DNA from: Chitinophagaceae bacterium
Lineage (GTDB): Bacteria; Bacteroidota; Bacteroidia; Chitinophagales; Chitinophagaceae
DNA: 5,617 nucleotides
Assembly (NCBI GenBank): GCA_025351145.1
Contig: JANXWM010000008.1
Location: 1 to 5,617, forward strand
Direction of reading: 5' to 3'
Within the stretch, counting starts at the first letter, position 1. Each line of letters opens with the position of its first letter. This document shows, in pieces, positions 1 to 4,657 of the stretch. The notes under the pieces are model-generated. The model had not been told where the DNA came from. It did no database searches and worked only from the letters and a program-made list of their open reading frames with translations. The translations under genes and the position numbers were made by a program.

Positions 1-41
1 GGCAGCAGTGTTAAGCTTTTAATGATGTTCCTTCTTTTCAT
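1..41 (-). CDS. 5' end of a gene with a twin-arginine-like signal peptide (partial)
   Basis: Reading leftward from the ATG at 41-39, the frame gives MKRRNIIKSLTLLP and then leaves the window. This has the form of a Tat export leader: a basic start with two adjacent arginines at residues 3-4, a Lys at 8, then the beginning of a hydrophobic stretch ending in LLP. Similar leaders (RR-x-x-(I/L)-K-x-L-x-LLP) are common on periplasmic oxidoreductases and related enzymes of Bacteroidota, so the product is probably an exported cofactor-binding enzyme. The enzyme class cannot be told from 13 complete codons. The start has no clear ribosome binding site, which is normal for this phylum. The gene lies in the same direction as the EF-G-like gene upstream but is separated from it by about 350 bases and a terminator, so it probably has its own promoter. 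Confidence 0.55.
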   Translation of the reverse strand, partial: MKRRNIIKSLTLL

Positions 42-163
42 ATCAATGGGATTGGTAATTTTTGTTTGAAACCGAATAGTTTTTTGAAGCCCTGTTTTAG
101 TTGTTGCCCAACTGATTTTTTGATGCATCTCAAACTAAAACAAATTAGCGATAGAAATGAAAT

Positions 164-173
164 CAAACGTTTG
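164..173. promoter_or_regulatory. Operator-like palindrome CAAACGTTTG
   Basis: A perfect 10-bp palindrome lies about 123 bases upstream of the start of the partial Tat-leader gene. With one flanking base the right half reads CGTTTGCA. The AAACGTTT centre with a central CG is the style of operators bound by LacI/GalR-family repressors. That link is an inference from motif shape only, since no regulator gene is present in the window. Confidence 0.3.
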
Positions 174-237
174 CATTGGTATATTTTATTTAAAGTGTTT
201 TGAACTATGCCTAAACTCTTTAAGTAATATTAAAACC

Positions 238-325
238 GCTGAGTGAGGGCTTGCTCAAAAATGATATACAGTACAAGAGTGCGACGCAAGTAAAGCTTCA
301 TACCATTACTTGAGCTGGGCTAATA
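238..325 (+). repeat. Dispersed intergenic repeat, copy 1
   Basis: The core GTGCGACGCAAG is at 279-290. It is preceded by ACAGTACAAG (ending at 277) and by GCTCA at 253-257, and is followed by AAGCTTCATACCATTA at 293-308 and CTGG at 315-318. The same landmarks in the same order recur in copies 2 to 4, although copy 2 lacks the upstream GCTCA. The spacing from core end to the TGG block is 25 here and 26 in the others. The copy sits downstream of the EF-G-like gene, just beyond its terminator. The outer limits are approximate. Confidence 0.8.
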
Positions 326-326
326 A

Positions 327-367
327 AAAAGAGAATAAAAAAACTGACATATTTCTTATTCTCTTTT
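327..367 (-). terminator. Intrinsic terminator of the EF-G-like gene
   Basis: A perfect 12-bp inverted repeat (AAAAGAGAATAA at 327-338, TTATTCTCTTTT at 356-367) encloses a 17-base loop and lies 26 bases beyond the stop codon at 394-396. Read on the minus strand, the 3' arm runs into UUUUUU and then AUUA, giving the U-tract of a rho-independent terminator. The stem is AT-rich, so its strength is uncertain. Confidence 0.65.
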
Positions 368-393
368 AATGAGAAAAACTAAAACAATTAAAA

Positions 394-2529
394 CTAAGCA
401 AATTCTTCCCTTGCAATTTTGCTGTAATCTTCGGTCAATTTTTTCTGCAGCTCGTAGCTAACCTGGGCATACTCAAAGTACTTGCTTTTAAACTTGGCGC
501 GGCCCTGCGTAATTGAACGCAGGGAAGATGAATAACCATCCATTTCGGCCAGCGGAACTTTTGCAATGATCTTTTGAAAATGGCCTTCTGCCTCTATGCC
601 TTCCACAATGGCACGGCGGCTTTGAAGGTCGCCCATTACTGCACCGGTAAGATCATCGGGGCATAATACTTCTACCTGGTAAATAGGTTCCAGCAACTGC
701 GGGTCTGCATCCTGGAATGCCTGGCGGAAAGCCTGCAGCCCTGCGATCTTGAACGATATATCATTGCTGTCAACCGGGTGCATTTTTCCATCGTACACGC
801 ATACACGCACATCGCGAACATAGCTGCCGGTAAGGGGGCCATTGTGCATTTTTTCCATTACGCCTTTTAGTATGGAAGGAAGGAAGCGGATATCAATTGC
901 ACCGCCCACAATGCAGTTGTAAAATACCAGGTTGCCGCCCCAGTCGAGCGGGTAAGTATCGCGGCCACGCACATTGAGCCCGGCAGGTTCGGGTAAGCCT
1001 TCGTGCCATGGCTCAATGCGCATATACACTTCGCCAAACTGGCCTGCACCACCGCTTTGTTTTTTATGACGGTAACTGCTCTCGGCCATTTTGCGGATGG
1101 TTTCGCGGTATGGTATGCGTGGCTTTGTAAACTTAACTTCCAACTTATGATTATTCTCTATTTTCCATTTGGCAACAGCGAGGTGCATATCGCCCTGGCA
1201 ATGTATCAGTATCTGTTTTAATTCGCTCGAAACTTCTACGAGCAGGGTGGGGTCTTCTTCCCGCAATTGATGAAGTGCCATGGATAATTTTTCCTCTTCG
1301 CCTTTCTTGATCGTCTCAATGGCTACCGTCATATTTGGGGCAGGAAATTCTATTGGGTTTAGTTCATAATTTTTACCTTTTATATGCAGGGTATTGTTTA
1401 CATGAGTGTTCTTTAATTTTAAAGTAGCACCAATATCACCTGCAACAAGTTCGTTTACATTCGTTCTTTTATTTCCCTCAACCATAAACAACTGGTTAAT
1501 TTTTTCACTTACGCCGGTTGTTTCATTTTCAAGTTCCATGCCGCTGTTTACGGTACCACTGTACACTTTAAAAAACGAGAGGTCGCCCACATGCGGTTCA
1601 CTTACTGTTTTATAAATAAATATGCATGCAGGACCGTTTGCATCGCTTGTTAATATGCTGCCGCTCTTTGTTTTTTGCGGGGGCATTTCATTGGCGCTTG
1701 GGCAAACATTATCAATAAAACCCATTAGCCTGCCGCTGCCCATATTGCGCTCTGCAGATAAACAGAATAATGGAAACAGTTCATGATTAATCATTGCTTT
1801 CTTTAAACCTTCCTTCATCTCGTCTTCTTCCAGTTCGCCCTTGTCGAAATATTTTTCCATCAATGTTTCATCGCTGCCTGCAATAGATTCAATCAGTTCC
1901 TTGTGCAGTTCTTCGGCCCTTGATTTTTCTTCTGCAGGTATTGGTAATTTCTCCGGCTTACCACCGGTATCTTTAAAGTGATACATGGTCATACGCAGCA
2001 CATCGATGATCTCGTGAAAACCTGCGCCCTGTTGCCGGGGATACTGTACCACGAGTACCTTTGTACCAAAATGGCCTTTAATTTCATGCACGGTTTTATC
2101 AAAATCTGCACGGTCATCATCGAGCTTGTTTACCGCGAAGATCATAGGGGTTTTAAACTGTTCGGTGTATTCCCAAAGAATGTCAGTTCCTACTTCTACG
2201 CCCATGGCAGCATTCACCAGCATCACACCGGTGTCCGCTACACGCAGCGCTGAGATTACTTCCCCGGTAAAATCATCATAGCCAGGAGTATCAAGAATAT
2301 TAATTTTGTAACCACGCCATTTTGTGTGCAGGAGCTTGCTAAAAATAGAATTACCACGTTCCTGTTCAAGTTCGTGGTAATCTCCAACTGTGCTTTTTTC
2401 GGCGATGGTTCCGCGGCGGGTAATAAGGCCTGCTTCGTAGAGCATGCACTCCGCCAATGTTGTCTTACCGCAGCCGGCGTGGCCCAGCAAGACAATGCTT
2501 TTTACGTGTGAGGTATCAAATTCAGCCAT
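394..2529 (-). CDS. Elongation factor G-like translational GTPase (EF-G paralogue)
   Basis: The 711-residue product has all five EF-G domains and normal family length (about 690-720). The G domain shows the P-loop GHAGCGKT (16-23), switch I ERGNSI (57-62), G3 DTPGYDDF (80-87), G4 NKLD (134-137) and an SA motif at 258-259. Domain II spans about 300-385 and domain III about 397-470. Domain IV starts near GGAGQFGEV (493-501) and carries the decoding-site loop GKMHPVDSND (581-590), with His584 matching the tip His of canonical EF-G. Domain V includes LLEPIYQVEV (612-621) and MDGYSSSLRS (663-672). The catalytic His of DTPGHVDF is Tyr84 here, and Thr of RGITI is Ser61. Tyr at this place marks the EF-G-like family, as opposed to housekeeping FusA. 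It should act in the cytosol on ribosomes, in translocation or a related step. As I recall, a Bacteroides thetaiotaomicron paralogue, EF-G2, supports translocation without detectable GTP hydrolysis and is induced on carbon limitation. This protein may be its orthologue. There is no rpsL/rpsG/tuf context, which also argues against the housekeeping copy. The start ATG at 2529-2527 gives the usual short N-terminus before the P-loop. Confidence 0.93.
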   Translation of the reverse strand: MAEFDTSHVKSIVLLGHAGCGKTTLAECMLYEAGLITRRGTIAEKSTVGDYHELEQERGNSIFSKLLHTKWRGYKINILDTPGYDDFTGEVISALRVADTGVMLVNAAMGVEVGTDILWEYTEQFKTPMIFAVNKLDDDRADFDKTVHEIKGHFGTKVLVVQYPRQQGAGFHEIIDVLRMTMYHFKDTGGKPEKLPIPAEEKSRAEELHKELIESIAGSDETLMEKYFDKGELEEDEMKEGLKKAMINHELFPLFCLSAERNMGSGRLMGFIDNVCPSANEMPPQKTKSGSILTSDANGPACIFIYKTVSEPHVGDLSFFKVYSGTVNSGMELENETTGVSEKINQLFMVEGNKRTNVNELVAGDIGATLKLKNTHVNNTLHIKGKNYELNPIEFPAPNMTVAIETIKKGEEEKLSMALHQLREEDPTLLVEVSSELKQILIHCQGDMHLAVAKWKIENNHKLEVKFTKPRIPYRETIRKMAESSYRHKKQSGGAGQFGEVYMRIEPWHEGLPEPAGLNVRGRDTYPLDWGGNLVFYNCIVGGAIDIRFLPSILKGVMEKMHNGPLTGSYVRDVRVCVYDGKMHPVDSNDISFKIAGLQAFRQAFQDADPQLLEPIYQVEVLCPDDLTGAVMGDLQSRRAIVEGIEAEGHFQKIIAKVPLAEMDGYSSSLRSITQGRAKFKSKYFEYAQVSYELQKKLTEDYSKIAREEFA

Positions 2530-2580
2530 GGCAATAATTTTTAGAAATGATTAAAATATGCCACCGGAAAACCATGATGT

Positions 2581-2632
2581 ACCAAACTGAATTACTGCTA
2601 TGAAGCTTCTCTTGCGTCGCACCCTGCATCGT
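2581..2632 (-). repeat. Dispersed intergenic repeat, copy 2
   Basis: Read on the minus strand, this copy has AACGATGCAGG, the core GTGCGACGCAAG (2622-2611), AAGCTTCATAGCAGTA and then TTTGG. In the 30 bases after the core it is nearly identical to copy 1 (AAGCTTCATA-N-CA-N-TA shared). The TGG block lies at the same 26-base distance from the core as in copies 3 and 4. The upstream GCTCA block of the other copies is not recognisable, so this copy is diverged or shorter on that side. It points toward the EF-G-like start codon, about 50-90 bases upstream of it, so it may lie in the 5' untranslated region or promoter. Confidence 0.75.
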
Positions 2633-2634
2633 TC

Positions 2635-2648
2635 TGATTATATAATCA
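2635..2648. promoter_or_regulatory. 14-bp perfect palindrome upstream of the EF-G-like gene
   Basis: TGATTATATAATCA is its own reverse complement and lies about 106 bases upstream of the EF-G-like start, next to repeat copy 2. It resembles a two-fold operator with TGAT/ATCA half-sites separated by 6 bases, but does not match the usual CRP (TGTGA-N6-TCACA) or FNR (TTGAT-N4-ATCAA) spacing and sequence. An AT-rich chance palindrome is possible. Confidence 0.25.
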
Positions 2649-2684
2649 ACAGTTCCAGGTGCAGTTCCGTTACCCGGATTTTGC

Positions 2685-2704
2685 GCTGCATAGTTTTATG
2701 CAGC
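2685..2704. other. Short stable hairpin, no U-tract
   Basis: GCTGCATA (2685-2692), a GTTT loop and TATGCAGC (2697-2704) form a perfect 8-bp stem. Neither strand has a T-run after it, so it is not a standard intrinsic terminator. It lies 156-175 bases upstream of the EF-G-like start and could be a 5' leader structure if transcription starts that far upstream. Confidence 0.35.
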
Positions 2705-2856
2705 AACAAAATACAACGCTTTTCTTAATCATAAAAATGAGCCAACATACCGGCAAACAATCCTATGCTTATCATTGATACAAAGTCTTTAGAATAATTT
2801 TTCAGACTTATATATGATTATAACCATCATATTCCGATGGATGAGGAGAAGAATAA

Positions 2857-2884
2857 TTTAATGAGCGCAGCCACGCACATTAAA
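2857..2884 (-). terminator. Possible terminator of the small coiled-coil gene
   Basis: TTTAATG (2857-2863) pairs with CATTAAA (2878-2884). After one A/A mismatch, GCG (2865-2867) pairs with CGC (2874-2876) around a CAGCCA loop. On the minus strand the structure begins about 25 bases after the stop at 2910-2912 and is followed by the T-rich TTATTCTTCTCC. The position is right, but the tail is interrupted and the stem imperfect. Confidence 0.4.
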
Positions 2885-2909
2885 GACATTCGTTTTATTA
2901 ATTAAACTG

Positions 2910-3290
2910 TTAAGATAAACTGTTTACAAATCCTTCAAAATCAGTACGCAGGTCATTCAGTGTTTGATCAAGCGACTGGTACTCATCGTAAAGATTTTCG
3001 TGATCTGTGTAGGTGTCTTCCGTCACCAATCCGCCGGTGGAAGCTACTTCCAAACTTATTTTTTTATCATGTGCTTTTACCGCCTGTTTAAGGTCGTGGA
3101 TGTTGATGAGCTGAATGTGGAGTTGGTTTTGGTAATGCTCCAGGTCGGTAAGTTGTTGTTTCGAGAGCGATTTGCCTGCTACATGCTGTAACTGGATTCT
3201 AAATTTATTAAACTCTTCGCGGCTGGAACGCAAATGCTCTCTCCATTGATTGCATTCCTTTGAAAGTTGTGAGATGTCTGTCTGAACCAT
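2910..3290 (-). CDS. Small predicted coiled-coil protein of unknown function
   Basis: I do not recognise this 126-residue protein. It has no signal peptide or membrane segment, so it should be cytosolic. The sequence is rich in Gln, Leu, Glu, Asp, Lys and His and looks almost wholly helical. A first helix spans about residues 4-38 and a second about 43-78, with leucines and isoleucines at heptad-like spacing (for example L47, L50, L57, L61, I64, L67). A Gly-Gly-containing loop follows at about 82-94, then a third acidic helix at about 96-122. This suggests a helical hairpin or oligomerising bundle. It is the only long frame here and starts at the only methionine. The ATG (3290-3288) has no Shine-Dalgarno sequence. 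It shares a divergent intergenic region with the aquaporin gene and ends about 380 bases before the EF-G-like gene, with a possible terminator between them, so it is probably transcribed alone. A link to stress or translation would be speculation. Confidence 0.75.
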   Translation of the reverse strand: MVQTDISQLSKECNQWREHLRSSREEFNKFRIQLQHVAGKSLSKQQLTDLEHYQNQLHIQLINIHDLKQAVKAHDKKISLEVASTGGLVTEDTYTDHENLYDEYQSLDQTLNDLRTDFEGFVNSLS

Positions 3291-3391
3291 GGGATTTAAT
3301 TTTAAAATTGTGAAGGAATTCCGGCGGTTCGTCGGCGTTATTATGTTTTCTAAAAGTAGGATTCTTTTTTATAAAAAAATAAAAATTTATT

Positions 3392-3434
3392 TGCGGAAAA
3401 TACCCTAAAAAGTAAGCGGATGCGGAAAATTACC
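3392..3434. repeat. Short direct repeat in the divergent promoter region
   Basis: TGCGGAAAATACC (3392-3404) recurs as TGCGGAAAATTACC (3421-3434), with one inserted T and starts 29 bases apart. Two same-orientation sites spaced close to three helical turns in a divergent promoter region could be binding sites for a regulator. Local slippage or chance is also possible. Confidence 0.35.
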
Positions 3435-3614
3435 AGAACTGTTTTACAGCAGTATGGTTCTCATTTATAGCAGATATTTATCTTCTGTAAAATAGTATTT
3501 AAAAGCCCTTTAACCCGGTATTTTAATGCAGTATTTTCCGGGGGATTTTATTCGCTCTATCTTCTATTGCATGGTGCATTTAGGGATCTGAATAAAAAAA
3601 CAGTTTGCTATTTA

Positions 3615-3644
3615 TTTGTTTTTCACAAAATGAATCTATATTGG
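3615..3644 (+). promoter_or_regulatory. Candidate Bacteroidota-type promoter of the aquaporin gene
   Basis: TTTG (3615-3618) is followed after 18 bases by TATATTGG (3637-3644), which matches the TAnnTTTG -7 consensus at all but one position. The usual spacing is about 19 bases. Transcription would begin near 3650, leaving a leader of about 36 bases before the ATG at 3687. If this is right, a start at 3567 is impossible because it lies upstream of the promoter. Confidence 0.35.
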
Positions 3645-3686
3645 TTTAAGTTTTCTATTCATCACCAGACATCTAAATCTTTGTTT

Positions 3687-4316
3687 ATGAAAAAATTAAT
3701 CACAGAATTTATTGGTACTTTTTTTCTTGTGTTAACCATCGGTATGGTTGTAATCGGAGGTAAGGGCGATTATGCCCCCATTGCAATTGGATCCGTTTTA
3801 ATGGTTATGATCTTTGCAGGAGGGCATATTTCCGGTGCTCATTACAACCCTGCCGTTACGCTTGCAGTTTTAGTGCGTGGAAAAATTGGCATTGGCGAAG
3901 CCATTCCGTATATGCTTGTACAGGTTATTGGTGGTATTGCTGCATCATTTGCAGTAATGTTTTTAATGGGCGATAAAATGCCCGCAGAAGCAACCGCCAT
4001 GGCAAATAGTACCAATGCTTTAATTGCCGAGTTGTTTGGCACATTTGCACTGGCTTATGTAGTTTTAAATGTGGCAACTGCAAAGGGCACCAGCGGAAAC
4101 AGTTTTTACGGTTTGGCAATTGGCTTTACCGTTCTTTCAATGGCTTATGCCCTGGGTCCCATATCCGGCGGGGCTTTCAACCCGGCAGTGGCAGTAGGCA
4201 TTAGCCTGATGCATCTTAAATCATGGAGCGATATTTGGGTTTATGCTGTTGGTTGTTTTGGCGGCGGTGCGCTTGCGGCAATCATTTTTAAGTTAAACAA
4301 TCCTGACGATAAATAG
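3687..4316 (+). CDS. Aquaporin / major intrinsic protein (MIP) family channel
   Basis: The 209-residue protein is an inner-membrane channel for water or small neutral solutes. It has the MIP fold of two repeats of three membrane segments with two half-helices. The first segment starts with the family hallmark TEFIGTFFLV (6-15), and the two NPA boxes are at 54-56 and 165-167. The start at 3687 was chosen because MKKLITEF is the usual MIP N-terminus. The frame stays open upstream to an ATG at 3567, but those 40 residues are not MIP-like. By hand alignment with E. coli AqpZ, the selectivity-filter positions F43/H174/T183/R189 become Ile34/Ala153/Gly162/Val168. The near-invariant Arg after the second NPA is therefore missing, and the filter looks wide and apolar. 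Substrates larger than water (glycerol, urea, metalloid hydroxides) are possible. I recall a Val at the Arg position in the Sinorhizobium arsenite channel AqpS, but no ars genes are near. The gene has its own terminator and appears monocistronic. Confidence 0.93.
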   Translation: MKKLITEFIGTFFLVLTIGMVVIGGKGDYAPIAIGSVLMVMIFAGGHISGAHYNPAVTLAVLVRGKIGIGEAIPYMLVQVIGGIAASFAVMFLMGDKMPAEATAMANSTNALIAELFGTFALAYVVLNVATAKGTSGNSFYGLAIGFTVLSMAYALGPISGGAFNPAVAVGISLMHLKSWSDIWVYAVGCFGGGALAAIIFKLNNPDDK

Positions 4317-4332
4317 ATTTTTAATCCTGTAG

Positions 4333-4371
4333 TAAAAAGCCCTGTAGCAAATTTCGTTACAGGGCTTTTTA
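4333..4371 (+). terminator. Strong intrinsic terminator after the aquaporin gene
   Basis: The arm TAAAAAGCCCTGTAGC (4333-4348) pairs with GTTACAGGGCTTTTTA (4356-4371) around a 7-base AAATTTC loop, with one G-U pair near the loop. The GCCCTGTA core gives a GC-rich stem and the plus-strand 3' arm ends in TTTTT. It starts 16 bases after the stop codon. The A-run on the other arm means it could also work in the minus direction. Confidence 0.9.
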
Positions 4372-4410
4372 GTATCCCAAATTTTGCAGTAAAGTAACCG
4401 GTCTGGGAAA

Positions 4411-4494
4411 TTATTAACCAGGCTTTAGTATTACATGGTATCGGCTGTTGCGTCGCACACTTGTACTGTAGAATATGACTGAGCTTTTTACAGC
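4411..4494 (-). repeat. Dispersed intergenic repeat, copy 3
   Basis: Read on the minus strand, this copy has GGCTG, AGCTCA, then ACAGTACAAGTGTGCGACGCAA (core in 4458-4447, with its last base changed), ATACCAT and CCTGGTTAATAA. Copy 1 shares ACAGTACAAG, the core, ATACCAT and CTGGGCTAATAA in the same order. It faces away from copy 4 and lies about 40 bases beyond the aquaporin terminator. Confidence 0.8.
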
Positions 4495-4580
4495 CAATAC
4501 AACCAACTGCAAAATCAGGGATTATGAATCTGTGCTGCCGAAGCTCAATAAAGTGCTGAACGTACAAGTGTGCGACGCAA
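4448..4580. repeat. Imperfect 133-nt palindrome with perfect 19-bp arms
   Basis: TTGCGTCGCACACTTGTAC (4448-4466) and its exact reverse complement (4562-4580) enclose 95 bases. A further pair, TGAGCTT (4480-4486) and AAGCTCA (4541-4547), sits at nearly symmetric positions inside, followed by CAGC/GCTG. The structure comes from the head-to-head placement of repeat copies 3 and 4. It could fold into a long hairpin in RNA or extrude as a cruciform. It resembles paired REP/BIME units or a small MITE. No transposase gene or clear target-site duplication was found. Confidence 0.8.
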
Positions 4581-4622
4581 GGGACGATTCATTTATATTC
4601 TCCTGCCTGGCCCAAAATTAAA
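4534..4622 (+). repeat. Dispersed intergenic repeat, copy 4
   Basis: This copy has GCTG (4534-4537), AGCTCA (4542-4547), GTACAAGTGTGCGACGCAAG (4562-4581, core 4570-4581), ATTCAT (4587-4592) and CCTGG (4606-4610). The distance from core end to CTGG is 26, as in copy 3. It ends about 35 bases before the start of the solute-binding lipoprotein gene and may contain or overlap its promoter. Confidence 0.8.
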
Positions 4623-4657
4623 ATGAATTACAGTTAAAAGTTGGATATTCGATTTGA

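Larger units (their letters stand above)
42..393. other. Intergenic region between two minus-strand genes
   Basis: This 352-base stretch has no credible gene. It holds the presumed promoter region of the partial gene at the left edge, a perfect 10-bp palindrome at 164-173, repeat copy 1 at about 238-325, and the terminator of the EF-G-like gene at 327-367. On the minus strand, TAnnTTTG-like words (for example near 141-147 and 131-138) are each one base short of the Bacteroidota -7 consensus, so no promoter is called. Confidence 0.6.
2530..2909. other. Intergenic region upstream of the EF-G-like gene
   Basis: These 380 bases lie between two minus-strand genes. No open frame of credible length was seen. 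The region contains repeat copy 2 (2581-2632), a 14-bp palindrome (2635-2648), a tandem AGTTCC-N6-AGTTCC (2651-2668), an 8-bp hairpin (2685-2704) and a possible terminator (2857-2884). No strong TTTG/TAnnTTTG promoter pair was found for the EF-G-like gene. A poor candidate has TTTG within repeat copy 2 and TATTTTAA about 24 bases on. Confidence 0.6.
3291..3686. other. Divergent intergenic region between the coiled-coil and aquaporin genes
   Basis: These 396 very AT-rich bases carry the promoters of both flanking genes. For the minus-strand gene a weak -7-like box TACTTTTA (complement of 3351-3358) lies about 60 bases before its ATG, without a clear -33 TTTG. A near-exact direct repeat TGCGGAAAATACC (3392-3404) and TGCGGAAAATTACC (3421-3434) lies between the two genes. 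A weak inverted pair CCCGG (3514-3518) and CCGGG (3538-3542) is also present. No further gene was seen. Confidence 0.5.
4317..4657. other. Intergenic region with terminator and inverted repeat pair
   Basis: These 341 bases between two plus-strand genes hold the aquaporin terminator (4333-4371), then repeat copies 3 and 4 arranged as an inverted pair (about 4411-4622). Only about 35 bases remain between the end of copy 4 and the lipoprotein start. No consensus promoter was found in that remainder, so the promoter of the lipoprotein gene may lie within copy 4. No open frame here looks like a real gene. Confidence 0.6.

Noticed and set aside
99..121. Plus-strand terminator AGTTG-TTGCC-CAACT followed by six T
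   Set aside because: The stem is only 5 bp and no plus-strand gene precedes it in the window.
394..2529. Ribosomal-protection (TetM-like) resistance protein
   Set aside because: The domain IV loop keeps the EF-G form HPVDSND, and the G3 Tyr fits the EF-G-like family better. Nothing nearby suggests resistance.
238..2632. EF-G-like gene as cargo of a transposon bounded by inverted repeat copies 1 and 2
   Set aside because: Two further copies flank no such cargo, there is no transposase, no target duplication was seen, and the gene's composition matches its surroundings.
2783..2809. Inverted repeat AAGTCT/AGACTT as a terminator
   Set aside because: A 6-bp AT-rich stem with a 15-base loop and no U-run after it is expected by chance in this DNA.
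3514..3542. CCCGG/CCGGG inverted pair as an operator or terminator
   Set aside because: It is only 5 bp with a 19-base loop, has no adjacent T-run, and the flanks do not extend the pairing.
3567..3686. Upstream in-frame ATG extending the aquaporin by 40 residues
   Set aside because: The added residues are not MIP-like, MKKLITEF is the normal family start, and the best promoter candidate lies inside the extension.
4241..4567. Minus-strand open frame of 108 codons over the aquaporin end and the inverted repeats
   Set aside because: It overlaps the aquaporin gene, its terminator and both repeat copies, and its translation shows no protein-like pattern.
4447..4581. Short CRISPR array made from the repeated GTGCGACGCAAG motif
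   Set aside because: Copies are in inverted and scattered orientation, not tandem with even spacers, and no cas genes are present.
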